From: Streptomyces sp. TRM70350
Lineage (GTDB): Bacteria; Actinomycetota; Actinomycetes; Streptomycetales; Streptomycetaceae
DNA length: 64,000 nt
Assembly: GCF_019219825.1 (NCBI RefSeq)
Contig: NZ_JAHUXH010000013.1
Location: forward strand, 140,196-204,195
Reading direction: 5' to 3'
In this document: positions 35,765 through 44,598 of the stretch, in pieces
How positions within the stretch are numbered: position 1 is the stretch's first letter
Layout of the letters: each line of letters opens with the position of its first letter
The notes under the pieces: generated by a model
What the model saw: the letters and a program-made list of their open reading frames with translations, nothing else
Told to the model about the DNA's origin: nothing
The model's database searches: none
Position numbers and translations under genes: made by a program

Positions 35765-36286
35765 ACGCACTAGACTGGACACGGGCCTGCGGGAGCCTCC
35801 CCCGTCCGGGCGAAATGGGGGCGAGGCCACCGGTCCGTCCACCGGTCGACCGCGGGAAAGCGGCTGCAAACACCACCTGATCTGCGACGAGAAGGGCACC
35901 CCGTTCAAGCTCATCGCCACCGCGACCAACGTCAACCACATCACACAGACCCTGGCCCTGGTCGACGGCATCCCGCCCGTTGCAGGCAAGCCTGGACGAC
36001 CGCGCAAGCGCCCCGACGCGCGTTCGGCGACAAGGCAAACGACAGCAACCTCAACCGGCGTGAGCTGCGCAGGGCGCCGGATACTGTCGATCATCTCCCG
36101 TAAGGGCGCTCCGAACATCAAGGCCTTGGCAAGCTTCGCTACGTCGTCGAGCAGACCTTCTCGTTCCTGCACGACTTCAAGCGCCTGCCTGGCCGCTGGG
36201 AAAAGACGCCTCGACCTGCACTACGCCTTCGTCTCACTCGCTTGGGCCTCGTTTGCTGGAGACGCCTCAACAAGACCTACTCGTGA
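35765..36286 (+). mobile_element. IS5-family transposase remnant, frameshifted
   Basis: Fragments in several frames match the C-terminal half of IS5-type DDE transposases: a DWTRACG-like start, KHHLICDEKGTPFKLIATAT, GKPGRPRKRPDA, ISRKGAPNIK, VVEQTFSFLHDFKRL, then RRLNKTYS and a TGA at 36284-36286. At least three frameshifts separate the pieces, and the N-terminal third is missing. I found no convincing terminal inverted repeats. It lies between the broken membrane-protein gene and the accessory secretion module. Confidence 0.75.
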
Positions 36287-36367
36287 TCGTCCACGAGCTC
36301 TTAGATCACGAAAGTTGGTGCTTGCCGGACCACCAGGGGCCAGCGCCGCTGGGGCAGCTCCGCGAAA

Positions 36368-37036
36368 TCAGACCGTAGGAACCTCGACGGGCAGATCGGC
36401 TTGGGAGGCGCACCCCGCTTTGCTGGCAACTGCTCGGGATATCGAGTTGAGGATCACCATCCTATCCCTGGGGTCGCGAGACCCGAATGAAGGTGAGAAC
36501 ATTTCCGCCTTGACGTACGGCGTGTCACCGATGAATGACTCTTCTGTTCCGCTGGTTGTGCATTCGAAGTAGAGGTCAGCTCCATTTTTTCCGACGGCTG
36601 CGTAGCTCCCGAGAGGAAAGGGAACCAGATTATTGGTTGCTTCCTCCAGCGGTTCGGGGTGCTGTTTTGCGGCGAGGAACTGGATCTCGATGATTGGAAA
36701 GTCGTTCTCGCCGCTGGTTTTGTAGATACTGCACTTGCTCCGCTGGGTCGGCTCGTCATGTAGATGCTTTACGGCCCTTGTTGTGGAAAATTCCTTAGGC
36801 TCGCTTGCCTCATTTTTCCCAGAGAGTTCGGAGAACCGCTTGGTGCCGGAAATCCGCTCCAGTGCGGTCCTCGCATTCGTGTCCAGGGTCCCATCACAGA
36901 TCTGCTGCGCGGACACTCCTGCAGGCTCCTCCCCTGACGAACCGGTGCAGCCGCACACGAGCAGTGCCACGCCCATGGCAAGAAGAAACCCTTGGCACTT
37001 GGGCGCAGAGGCCCGATGGATTGCTGTCCTTTTCAT
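36368..37036 (-). CDS. secreted lipoprotein, unknown function, next to the large WXG protein
   Basis: A 222-aa protein with a signal peptide (basic start, MGVALLVCGC) and lipobox Cys30, so it is anchored to the outer face of the membrane. The mature part begins QICDGTLDTNARTALERISG and contains a predicted alpha/beta fold with several Cys (KCSIYK, FECTTSG, KAGCAS) that could form disulfides. Codon use is less GC-rich than in the flanking core genes. Its start is 14 bp after the stop of the 757-aa gene, so the two form an operon. An immunity or chaperone role towards that protein is a guess. Confidence 0.75.
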   Translation of the reverse strand: MKRTAIHRASAPKCQGFLLAMGVALLVCGCTGSSGEEPAGVSAQQICDGTLDTNARTALERISGTKRFSELSGKNEASEPKEFSTTRAVKHLHDEPTQRSKCSIYKTSGENDFPIIEIQFLAAKQHPEPLEEATNNLVPFPLGSYAAVGKNGADLYFECTTSGTEESFIGDTPYVKAEMFSPSFGSRDPRDRMVILNSISRAVASKAGCASQADLPVEVPTV

Positions 37037-37049
37037 TGCTTGATGCGTC

Positions 37050-39323
37050 TCAATCCTTGTACGGGGACCTGCCCCGGAAGTCGTCCTCCGCCGAGCCCGT
37101 TGCCGCGTAGAGTGTCTTGAGCTCCTGAGTGACCTGCTGGGAGTCAGCCTTTCCGCCGGCCTCCTGGTACTTCGAGAAGTAGCTTTCGTAGCTCATCCCC
37201 AGGTCGTTGACGCCTTTGTCGTAGAACTCCTGACTGGTGAGCTGCGCCTTCTCCTCAGGTTTCTGCCCTGCACCGTCGACCGCCTTGTCGATCTCATGAC
37301 CGATGAATGTATTCACTACCTGCCCACCAAAGTCAGCCGCGATCGGTGCGATGGCTACGCCCGCAGCGGTCGATCCTGGTATCGGTAGCGCGGCGACACC
37401 GACACCCACTGCTGTCCCCACAATCAGCTTCCCCCAGTCCGCAGACCTTCCGAGGGACTTGTTTGCTGCTTCGGATTCGGCGCCGTAATCAGCCGCCGCC
37501 TGCTGAACACGTGCGTGGTCGAGAATGCCCCTCGCCTCTGCCTCCATCGAAAGAGCGTCCACGCCGTGATCGTAGTTCGTGGCGTTCGTGGGCGGATTCG
37601 CGTCCAAGAGGCTGGCTGTGTATAGGTGCTGAGCGGACGCAACGATGCCATGCGAAGTCTCGTTCTGGCCGAGCACGCTCAAGAAATTGATGGCTCCTCT
37701 GTTCCCGAACTCTGCGCGCTGTCCTCCGTATGCGGCAGGGAAGTCGCCAGCGTCACGTGCGCTGTCTCCCAGGCCGGACAGGGCGTAGTCGATATCGTCG
37801 ATGTATGCGCCGGCCATCTTGCCCATGCTCTCAGCCATTTCGGGCTGGTCGTGCAGCATCTTGGGACCGTCTTCACTGCCATAGAGGTATGCCACTTGTT
37901 CCATCACTGCAGCCGTCGCGGCAGTGCGCTGCTCGCCGCCGATTTTGACGGCGTCTGCACTCACGTCGTAGGGGTAACCGGTTGTGGCGGCCTCAAGCGC
38001 ATGGCCGAGTGACTTGCGACCTGCGATGTAGTCGTCGTCACCCTCCAGTGTCGTATCGGAAACCCAGACGCGTTCCTTGGTCAGATACTTAAGGTGCTCG
38101 TTGACTTCTGAATCCTTGTCGACTAGCTCGCCCTTACCGTCCGGCTGGGCGAAGAACTCCGTCGAGGCTCCCGGGTTGTGCCCGAGTGCCTCCAAGAACC
38201 CGGTCACAGGGTCGCGGCCCCGGTCGTTCTTGTAGCCCCAGTAGTTGAGATCGCCCTGGTTGGCATTGTTGACCCACAGATTAATGCCCTCGCCGTTGAC
38301 CTGTTTGTCGAATGCCAGCAGCTTGCCGCCATAGTCGTTGAGGAACTGGTCGTCGTAGTCGCCGAAGCGCATTAGGTTGCTCATGACAGCGAATGCCGTG
38401 GGGTTGCTCGCATCGTCGATACCTAGCTGGTCCTGGCCGATCGCAACCATGTTGCGCTTCCAGCTCGCCATCTTGTCGCTGTCAGAGAGCGTGGCCTGTC
38501 CGATCGTGATCCCGAGGTTCTTCTGGAGCTGTTTGGCTTGCTCACCGCGCTTGGGGTCGTACGTAGCTTGAAAGGGATCAGCGATGCCTGCGTAGAACGT
38601 GAGGAGCTTCCTGGGGCCGACCTCAGTGGCGAACTTCTCGGAGAAAAGAGGATCGTTCTTGTACATGGCCAGGGCGGAGTTTAGTGTGGCCAGTTCGGTG
38701 TTCGTGACGTCGTGCGGATCTTTCTTGAGAATTCTCGCCATCGCCTCGGCATCGGCGATGGCCTTAGCGGCGGCGTTGCGGTCCTTATAGTTGGCGTCCG
38801 AGAAGCCCATCTTGCTTTGATCCGCGATCGCTTTGAGGACGGTGCTGGCGGAACTGTCGCTCTCGGTCGCCTTGTCGAGGATCTTCAGGATCTCGTCGCG
38901 GAGCGCGGTGATGTCGGCGGTGTTGTCGGGTTCGTTTCCGGTGCGCGCCTGCGGAGGAATGCTCGACGTGACCGTGAAGCCATCACCGGAGGGGAAGACG
39001 GTGAGGCTCTTCTTCCTGCCGTTCTCGACGGCGGTGGTGAGCTGCTGGTGGTAGTCCCTCAGTTCGCCCAGTGTGTCACTGAGGATCCTGTGAATGGTGT
39101 TGGCCTGGGTATGGGCGTCTGCGAACTCACCGGCGGTCTTGCCGATGAACTCCTTGGTGACCTGATGATTCAAGCCGGCCCAGTTGGCTTTGTTGGCGGC
39201 CTGATGCAGTTCGTCCTCGGCGTCCTTCTTCAACTGCTCGAGGTTCTTGACCAGCGTCGACCAGTCTGTGACGGCATCGTCGAGCAGCTTGAAGTTGGCG
39301 TGGAACAGAGCGTCGAAGTTCAT
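37050..39323 (-). CDS. 757-aa WXG-containing protein, candidate ESX substrate
   Basis: The N-terminus (MNFDALFHANFKLLDDAV through about residue 110) is a helical hairpin with a W-A-G motif at residues 48-50 (KANWAGLN), as in WXG100-like secreted proteins. The central region is helical and resembles the DUF6571-type family I associate with Streptomyces ESX loci. A glycine-rich hydrophobic segment (about residues 635-678, VGTAVGVGVAALPIPGSTAA...) precedes a polar C-terminal tail of about 79 residues. No signal peptide. Operon with the lipoprotein gene downstream and the 173-aa gene upstream. Effector function is inferred, not shown. Confidence 0.75.
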   Translation of the reverse strand: MNFDALFHANFKLLDDAVTDWSTLVKNLEQLKKDAEDELHQAANKANWAGLNHQVTKEFIGKTAGEFADAHTQANTIHRILSDTLGELRDYHQQLTTAVENGRKKSLTVFPSGDGFTVTSSIPPQARTGNEPDNTADITALRDEILKILDKATESDSSASTVLKAIADQSKMGFSDANYKDRNAAAKAIADAEAMARILKKDPHDVTNTELATLNSALAMYKNDPLFSEKFATEVGPRKLLTFYAGIADPFQATYDPKRGEQAKQLQKNLGITIGQATLSDSDKMASWKRNMVAIGQDQLGIDDASNPTAFAVMSNLMRFGDYDDQFLNDYGGKLLAFDKQVNGEGINLWVNNANQGDLNYWGYKNDRGRDPVTGFLEALGHNPGASTEFFAQPDGKGELVDKDSEVNEHLKYLTKERVWVSDTTLEGDDDYIAGRKSLGHALEAATTGYPYDVSADAVKIGGEQRTAATAAVMEQVAYLYGSEDGPKMLHDQPEMAESMGKMAGAYIDDIDYALSGLGDSARDAGDFPAAYGGQRAEFGNRGAINFLSVLGQNETSHGIVASAQHLYTASLLDANPPTNATNYDHGVDALSMEAEARGILDHARVQQAAADYGAESEAANKSLGRSADWGKLIVGTAVGVGVAALPIPGSTAAGVAIAPIAADFGGQVVNTFIGHEIDKAVDGAGQKPEEKAQLTSQEFYDKGVNDLGMSYESYFSKYQEAGGKADSQQVTQELKTLYAATGSAEDDFRGRSPYKD

Positions 39324-39420
39324 GCGGCGTCATCCCTGGAGTTCACGGAGCGGTCGAGGAGATGGGGGGGAGGGCAGCTGAACGGTGAGGCGGTTGTGCC
39401 CCCGCTTCTTGAGCTGCTCC

Positions 39421-39942
39421 CTACTCCTTCTTCTTGCTCTGCTCTCCATAGACGGAGTTCGGTTCGCCCGGCGCACCGACCCGTTCGTCGAACCCGGCGT
39501 CCAGGACGGCGATGCTGCTCGTCTGCCGTGCGATGTAGTCATCGTCCCCAGCGTGCACGTTCTTGGTGACGTGCATGTGGTTCGCGATGTGCGCGCACGC
39601 ATCCATGAGGGACTTGAGCTGCTCTTCCCATCGGGTCGACACATGCTGGAGTCCGGCCCCCAGTGCGAAACCTTGCTTCGACAGGTCCGCTGCCGCGGAG
39701 TCGCTGCCGACGACGGCGACGCGGGCCTTGTCCCACAGCTCGTTGTACAGGGTGTGCGCAGACTTGCCGATTGTGGCCAGATCCTTCTGGCTGGCCTTCA
39801 GGACGCCGAACTGACTGGGCACCACAAACGGACCGTACGTGCCGCCACTGCCTGCATCAACACTGTTCAGCTGCATCTGAGCCGAATCCTGGCGTCGCTG
39901 CAGCGCGTCGGACTTGAGCTGTTCCCACTCGTCCCATGCCAT
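39421..39942 (-). CDS. small ESX-associated helical protein, unknown function
   Basis: A 173-aa protein beginning MAWDEWEQLKSDALQRRQDS with a helical C-terminal half (LSKQGFALGAGLQHVSTRWE; LMDACAHIANHMHVTKN). It resembles proteins I have seen paired with large WXG proteins in Streptomyces, and the length and helicity suit a co-secreted partner or adaptor. No signal peptide or TM segment. First gene of the minus-strand unit 173 aa - 757 aa - lipoprotein. Confidence 0.65.
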   Translation of the reverse strand: MAWDEWEQLKSDALQRRQDSAQMQLNSVDAGSGGTYGPFVVPSQFGVLKASQKDLATIGKSAHTLYNELWDKARVAVVGSDSAAADLSKQGFALGAGLQHVSTRWEEQLKSLMDACAHIANHMHVTKNVHAGDDDYIARQTSSIAVLDAGFDERVGAPGEPNSVYGEQSKKKE

Positions 39943-40457
39943 GGATACCTTCCCCGTGTGCGGACCGCTGGCGCCTGTGACCGTCGGACGACGTTCCTCT
40001 GGTGTCCGGATCTGCGAGACAAGCTAGCAACTCGCGGGAACAAACCATGCAGTTGCGGTCCGAAGTGTGTGGGTTGCGGACGTGAAGTCCTGGAGGAGAC
40101 GCGCCTGTTTCCGTCAACCTGTGGTTGCGACCAAGCGTGAGTCTGCCTGTGCAGACGAATGTCCGTGGCGTATGGGACTTGGCTGCCCTTCGTCAAGTTG
40201 CGTAGGTTTGATTAGGGCTTCTCGGCAGCGCTACGTCGCGGCCGTCAACCTGCAACCGTTCACGCCGATCACAAGTAGGGCAAACCCTGGCGTTCTATGG
40301 CAGTGCAACTCGGTCGCTGTGCTTCCCAGTTGGGGTGCCTGCGTAGAGTTGATAACAGTGGTGTACACGGGCTGACACTGACTACGCTGTGCGATTGCAC
40401 ACTGAGGCTCAAGCAGGCCCAGTAGACGGGCATACGGGGAAACGGGGTGGGAGCGTC
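39943..40457. other. divergent intergenic region between two accessory ESX operons
   Basis: A 515-bp gene-free stretch, less GC-rich than the surroundings, that must contain two divergent promoters. A TTGATA hexamer at 40349-40354 could be a -35 element for the plus-strand unit, but no well-spaced -10 is clear. No terminators or repeats were seen. Confidence 0.5.
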
Positions 40458-40904
40458 ATGCTTCCTGCGGACATGGTGGGAGGAGCGTCGGCCTCCAGGG
40501 CAGCGAACCTGGAGGCCAGTGGCGAGGCCTTGACCACGTTCATGAAGCGAGTGGACGCGGTCCTCAAAGACCTTGAAGCGTCGGCCGGCAGCCCTAGCAA
40601 GGTGGGTTCGCAGACAATCAAGCCGACGTCGTTGAGTAGCGGGCAGCACACGGTCTTTCCTGAGGCGCAGAGCCTGTACTTGCAGTACAACCGGGTCCAC
40701 CAAGAGCTGACGTCCCTGTCCAAGACCCTACACCTGCAGATCGAGGCGATCGGCATCGCTGTCAAGGGGGCTCACATCGGCTTCGGGAACCTCGAGGAGG
40801 AGCAGCGTCGGCGCTTCCATGAGATCCAGGTGGAGATCAGGGAAATCCAGAACGCGAATGACGGCAAGCGCCACGCCAACGGCGCCGACACCGGGAAGTT
40901 CTGA
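40458..40904 (+). CDS. WXG-like small helical protein, candidate ESX substrate or partner
   Basis: A 148-aa protein with a helical hairpin pattern: ASRAANLEASGEALTTFMKR and VHQELTSLSKTLHLQIEAIG separated by a loop. It is longer than the usual 100 aa and lacks a clear WXG. The C-terminus is highly charged. I chose the ATG at 40458 (MLPADMVGGA), with GGGAG upstream. The 592-aa gene begins 2 bp after its stop, so the two are likely cotranslated and may form a complex in the manner of PE/PPE or Esx pairs. This is inference. Confidence 0.65.
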   Translation: MLPADMVGGASASRAANLEASGEALTTFMKRVDAVLKDLEASAGSPSKVGSQTIKPTSLSSGQHTVFPEAQSLYLQYNRVHQELTSLSKTLHLQIEAIGIAVKGAHIGFGNLEEEQRRRFHEIQVEIREIQNANDGKRHANGADTGKF

Positions 40905-40906
40905 CG

Positions 40907-42685
40907 ATGACCGATGAGCACAAGGTCGATCTGGACCGCGTCCGTCAGCAGAACTCATTTGCGGACATCGCCCGGAGTGTTGAGGATCCGCAGGACGGCG
41001 GGTTGTTGACCCGGCTCGTGAACGCCAGTCTGCATGCGGTGGTCGGAGCCACCCCTGCGGGGCAGGCCGTGCACCGCAGTACGGACTTCGGTGCGACCAA
41101 CCTCGGTCTCAACCAGTTGATCGACCTGGTTGAAAGAACGAACCCGGAGGACTTGGAGTCCTCCGGTAAGGCTCTTTGGGATGCGCGCGATGCCATCAAG
41201 GCTGCAGCGAAGGAGCTCGACGGCCACATCGGGAATGTTCGATGGGTCGGAGAGTCGGGCGTAGCTTTCCGTAGATGGGGCCGTTCGCTCGTCGTGAGCA
41301 CCGAGGACCTCAGCGAATTCGCGGGAGCGGCGGGCGACCAGATCACCGCCGCCGCCGAGGGTCTCGCGTCAGTGCGTAAAGCGATGCCGTCACGTGACAC
41401 GCAACCGGACCGGAAACGACCCGAACATTTCACCGAGGCCGAGAAGGCCGCGGACAAAGAGGAGTACGCCGACGCCGTACGGGTGGAGAAGGATCGGCAG
41501 GAGGCGATCAATCAGATGAATCGGCTGGCGTCGTACTACGCGGTCTCGGGTCAGCAGCTTGAGGCTTTGCCAGTCCCTAAGTTCGAGAGCATGCCTGATG
41601 TTGGCGTGCCTCAGCCGGCCAAGTATTGGGCTGGGCCGGATGGGACCGCATCGGAACGTTCTCAGGGAGCTGCCTCGTGGACCGTTGCGGACGCTCAGGC
41701 GTCGGCGCAGTCAGCAGGTCAGGTCCGCGTACCTGGTACAGGCGAGACACCAGTACAGTCGACGGGCATTACGGGGCGAGCCACGTACCCGGACGAGCCT
41801 GTCGGCACGAACATCAACAGTGTCGACACGCTGCCTCCGAATACGACCACGCCGGTGACGGGCAACACTCCGCCAGTCACCGGAACGCCACCCACCAATG
41901 GCGGGCAGCCCAGCATGTTCGGGGGCGGCCACAGGCCCCCAATCCCCAAGGACCTCTCTGGCAAGACCACTGGCGGTGCAGGCGGTCTCCGCACGCCTGC
42001 GTCCGCGCAGGGGCGAGCCGGGATGACGGGCGCGTCCAGTTCCAGCTCGGGGCGTAGCGCGGGGCAAGGCCCCCTCAACCAGATGGGGCGGGCCACCTCG
42101 ACCGGCCAGCCGGTCGCCCGGGGAACCGCTTCCGGATCGAGGTCGTTCTCGGTCGGCCCAGGCGTGACCGGTGGGACGCCACGGGCCAGTGGCACAGCAG
42201 CGCCGCGAGCCGCTGGTGGCCCCTCCACCGGTGCCGGCCGTGACAACGGCGTGGCCGGAGGTCGTCCCACAACTGCTGGTGGTACTCCTGCGAAGAGCGG
42301 TCCGAGGATTCCACAGGGCACAGTCATCGGTGCCGGGCCGACGGCCAACGCACGGCCAACCACTGGCCGACCCGGACAGCGTGGCGTCTTCGGCGTGCCC
42401 GAGTCCGGCGTTAGGTCCGGCACGAGCGGCAATGTGTCTCGTGGTAGTTCGGGAAGGCCCGAGGCTGTCACTGGCAGCCCGGCCTCCCGTATCTCCGCCG
42501 CCGGTGCCGAGCGCAACGGCATGACCCGCGGAGGCGCTGGTCTCGTACGCGGGCCTGGAGGTCAGGGGGAGCCCCGAGAGGTAAGGAATGCGGAGGGATC
42601 GCCGCGGACTGGCCACTCGGTCGAAGACGAGGAACCGCACTTGCCCAATAAACCGCGGCGCGACGTGCCGCCGGTCGTCAACTGA
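40907..42685 (+). CDS. 592-aa WXG protein with long Gly/Thr/Pro-rich tail, candidate ESX substrate
   Basis: Residues 1-185 form a helical WXG-like domain (LIDLVERTNPEDLESSGKAL; W113-V-G in VRWVGESGVAF; then a helix with SVRKAMPSRD). From about residue 235 the sequence is disordered and rich in Gly, Thr, Pro, Ser and Arg, ending PNKPRRDVPPVVN. This layout, a secretion domain plus a long disordered tail, recalls EspB/PPE-like substrates. No signal peptide. It is followed by the second mycosin gene, which could process it. Confidence 0.7.
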   Translation: MTDEHKVDLDRVRQQNSFADIARSVEDPQDGGLLTRLVNASLHAVVGATPAGQAVHRSTDFGATNLGLNQLIDLVERTNPEDLESSGKALWDARDAIKAAAKELDGHIGNVRWVGESGVAFRRWGRSLVVSTEDLSEFAGAAGDQITAAAEGLASVRKAMPSRDTQPDRKRPEHFTEAEKAADKEEYADAVRVEKDRQEAINQMNRLASYYAVSGQQLEALPVPKFESMPDVGVPQPAKYWAGPDGTASERSQGAASWTVADAQASAQSAGQVRVPGTGETPVQSTGITGRATYPDEPVGTNINSVDTLPPNTTTPVTGNTPPVTGTPPTNGGQPSMFGGGHRPPIPKDLSGKTTGGAGGLRTPASAQGRAGMTGASSSSSGRSAGQGPLNQMGRATSTGQPVARGTASGSRSFSVGPGVTGGTPRASGTAAPRAAGGPSTGAGRDNGVAGGRPTTAGGTPAKSGPRIPQGTVIGAGPTANARPTTGRPGQRGVFGVPESGVRSGTSGNVSRGSSGRPEAVTGSPASRISAAGAERNGMTRGGAGLVRGPGGQGEPREVRNAEGSPRTGHSVEDEEPHLPNKPRRDVPPVVN

Positions 42686-42709
42686 GTGCTAGCGAGGACA
42701 GACAGCGCC

Positions 42710-44014
42710 ATGAAGTCAGGGACGAGCCGACGAGCTGAGCGGGCTGCGCTCCTCGGGGCACAGCGCAGGAGACGTGTGCGTGCTGTGGGCGCGGTCGTCG
42801 GCGCCCTAACCGCGGTGAGTGTGGGGTTCACTCCGAGCGTGGCTGCCGCCGACGCCCAGTCGCAGCAGTGGTACCTGGAATCCATGCAGGCTGAGCAGAT
42901 GTGGAAGGTCAGCACGGGCGAAGGAGTAAAGGTTGCCGTCATCGATTCTGGCGTGAACCCGAACACCCCCTCCCTCAAGGGCCAGGTTCTGACGGACGAG
43001 GTACCGAAGGCCGTCTCGTACCGTGCCACAAAGGACTACTCGGGCCATGGAACGAGTATGGCTGAGTTGATAGTAGGTACGGGGGCTGGCGGTGGTCTCC
43101 GAGGGCTGGCACCGGGAGCCAAGGTTGTCCCCTACCGAGCGCAGTTCGAGGGGCTTGAACCCGGGACAGCGGAGTGGGAGAAGACGCCTGATTCATGGGA
43201 GGCGCTCAGGGCGGCTGCCGACAGCGACGCAAAGATCATCAGCATGTCGTTCGGCGGCATGACCACCGAGGAGGATGAAGCTGCGATCAACTATGCCGCT
43301 TCCAAGGGCAAATTGTTGGTTGCATCTGTTGGCAACAGCGGCGGCGAGGGGAACAGCGGTCTCATCGACTATCCCGCCGCGTATCCCTATGTGATAGGGG
43401 TTTCGGCAGTCGACGCATCAGGCAAGGTCTCGAAGTTCTCCTCGTCCGGAAGCTATGTCGACCTTGCGGCTCCCGGACAGGACTTTCCTGGATGGTGCGA
43501 CGCCACGTTCCGCTCATATTGCGACCGTGACGGTACGAGCCCGGCGACCGCCATTGCCGCAGCATCCGCTGCCCTGATTTGGTCCGCACACCCTGACTGG
43601 ACGGTGAACCAGGTCACCAGAGCCCTCATCGACACGGCCGGGCGTACTTGGTCCAAGGACAACCCGAGCAAGTACCTCGGCTACGGGATCGTCCGTCCGC
43701 GCGTGGTGCTTGAAAACGCTGACTACGACCCTGGTGCTGCGGACTCCGACCCTCTCGCTGAGGAGAACGGCGGTGACCTGCTGGCCAAGTCCGGGGCGTC
43801 CTCGTCCGCCGCATCTTCTTCACCTTCTGCCGCTGCATCGACCTCATCACAGGCTCCGGAAAAGGGCTCGATCGGTGGCACGTCGGCGGCAGGATCAAGC
43901 GCGGAATCCGGCGACGACAGCAGCACCTTGTGGATCGCCCTGGGCGCCGCAGCCGCAGTGATCGTGATCGGCGGCGCCGGTGCGGCCGTCCTCCGGGCAC
44001 GTCGTGCGAGGTGA
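42710..44014 (+). CDS. second mycosin-like subtilisin (accessory copy)
   Basis: A 434-aa S8 protease with a signal peptide ending near SVAAA, catalytic Asp79 (VIDSGVN), His113 (GHGTSMAE) and Ser277 (GTSPATAIAA), oxyanion Asn in VGNSGGEG, and a C-terminal TM anchor at about residues 407-428. The triad is complete, so it is probably active. It differs clearly from the core mycosin at 33628, so it is not a recent duplicate. A GTG at 42686, abutting the previous stop, is an alternative start. It is encoded in the same direction as the 148- and 592-aa genes and the WXG100 pair, and likely serves this module. Confidence 0.88.
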   Translation: MKSGTSRRAERAALLGAQRRRRVRAVGAVVGALTAVSVGFTPSVAAADAQSQQWYLESMQAEQMWKVSTGEGVKVAVIDSGVNPNTPSLKGQVLTDEVPKAVSYRATKDYSGHGTSMAELIVGTGAGGGLRGLAPGAKVVPYRAQFEGLEPGTAEWEKTPDSWEALRAAADSDAKIISMSFGGMTTEEDEAAINYAASKGKLLVASVGNSGGEGNSGLIDYPAAYPYVIGVSAVDASGKVSKFSSSGSYVDLAAPGQDFPGWCDATFRSYCDRDGTSPATAIAAASAALIWSAHPDWTVNQVTRALIDTAGRTWSKDNPSKYLGYGIVRPRVVLENADYDPGAADSDPLAEENGGDLLAKSGASSSAASSSPSAAASTSSQAPEKGSIGGTSAAGSSAESGDDSSTLWIALGAAAAVIVIGGAGAAVLRARRAR

Positions 44015-44151
44015 CGGGACCGGCCGCCCCCAGAAAAGTGGCCAGACGCCTCATGGGCTACTGGGCACAGCCTCAACAGCGTCATCACCCTGTCGAGGCG
44101 ATGACGCGGACCAATCGACCGGACAACAGACAGTGGAAGGGATGCCTGGTC

Positions 44152-44502
44152 ATGTCTATGGACCAGAAGCTCGAAGATGCAGCAGTAGTCAGGCTGCAGA
44201 AGCAGATGTACGAGAAGTACGAGAACATCCGAAAGCGGGTCCACAAGCTCCAGGGCGTCATCGACAGCCTCGAAGGCGGCCAGTGGCAGGGCATCGGTCG
44301 TGCCGAGTTCGACCGGAAGCAGGCTGAGATCAACCAGTCGCTGATCAAGATCGGCAACATTCTCGGTGAGGTCATGGAAGCCATGACCACGGCACGCAAC
44401 ATCAAGGATTCCAAAGAGGACGAGGTGCGCGCGGCGGTCAGCCGGATCAACATCCAGGACGGTGCTCCCACGGTTCCGCCGTCTGCTTTCAACTCGATGT
44501 GA
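44152..44502 (+). CDS. esxB: WXG100 family ESX substrate, first of pair
   Basis: A 116-aa helical-hairpin protein with W45-Q-G47 in SLEGGQWQGIGRAEF and a second helix (INQSLIKIGNILGEVMEAMT). The C-terminal tail is disordered. No signal peptide, as expected for ESX substrates. The symbol follows the esxB-esxA order used for Streptomyces coelicolor and is tentative. The ATG at 44152 is chosen by family length; SD-like GGAAGG lies somewhat far upstream. The upstream frame to 43930 overlaps the mycosin gene and is not considered coding. Confidence 0.82.
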   Translation: MSMDQKLEDAAVVRLQKQMYEKYENIRKRVHKLQGVIDSLEGGQWQGIGRAEFDRKQAEINQSLIKIGNILGEVMEAMTTARNIKDSKEDEVRAAVSRINIQDGAPTVPPSAFNSM

Positions 44503-44598
44503 GCGCCCTGAACGAAGGCCTTTGGTTCAGGGCATCGAGCACGACAGTTGACAGTTACAGCACATCACCGGCACACGATCGAGACGAGGTAGGCAGGC

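Noticed and set aside
43930..44151. N-terminal extension of the first WXG100 protein
   Set aside because: It overlaps the mycosin coding region out of frame, is Arg-rich and lacks family similarity; WXG100 proteins are about 100 aa.
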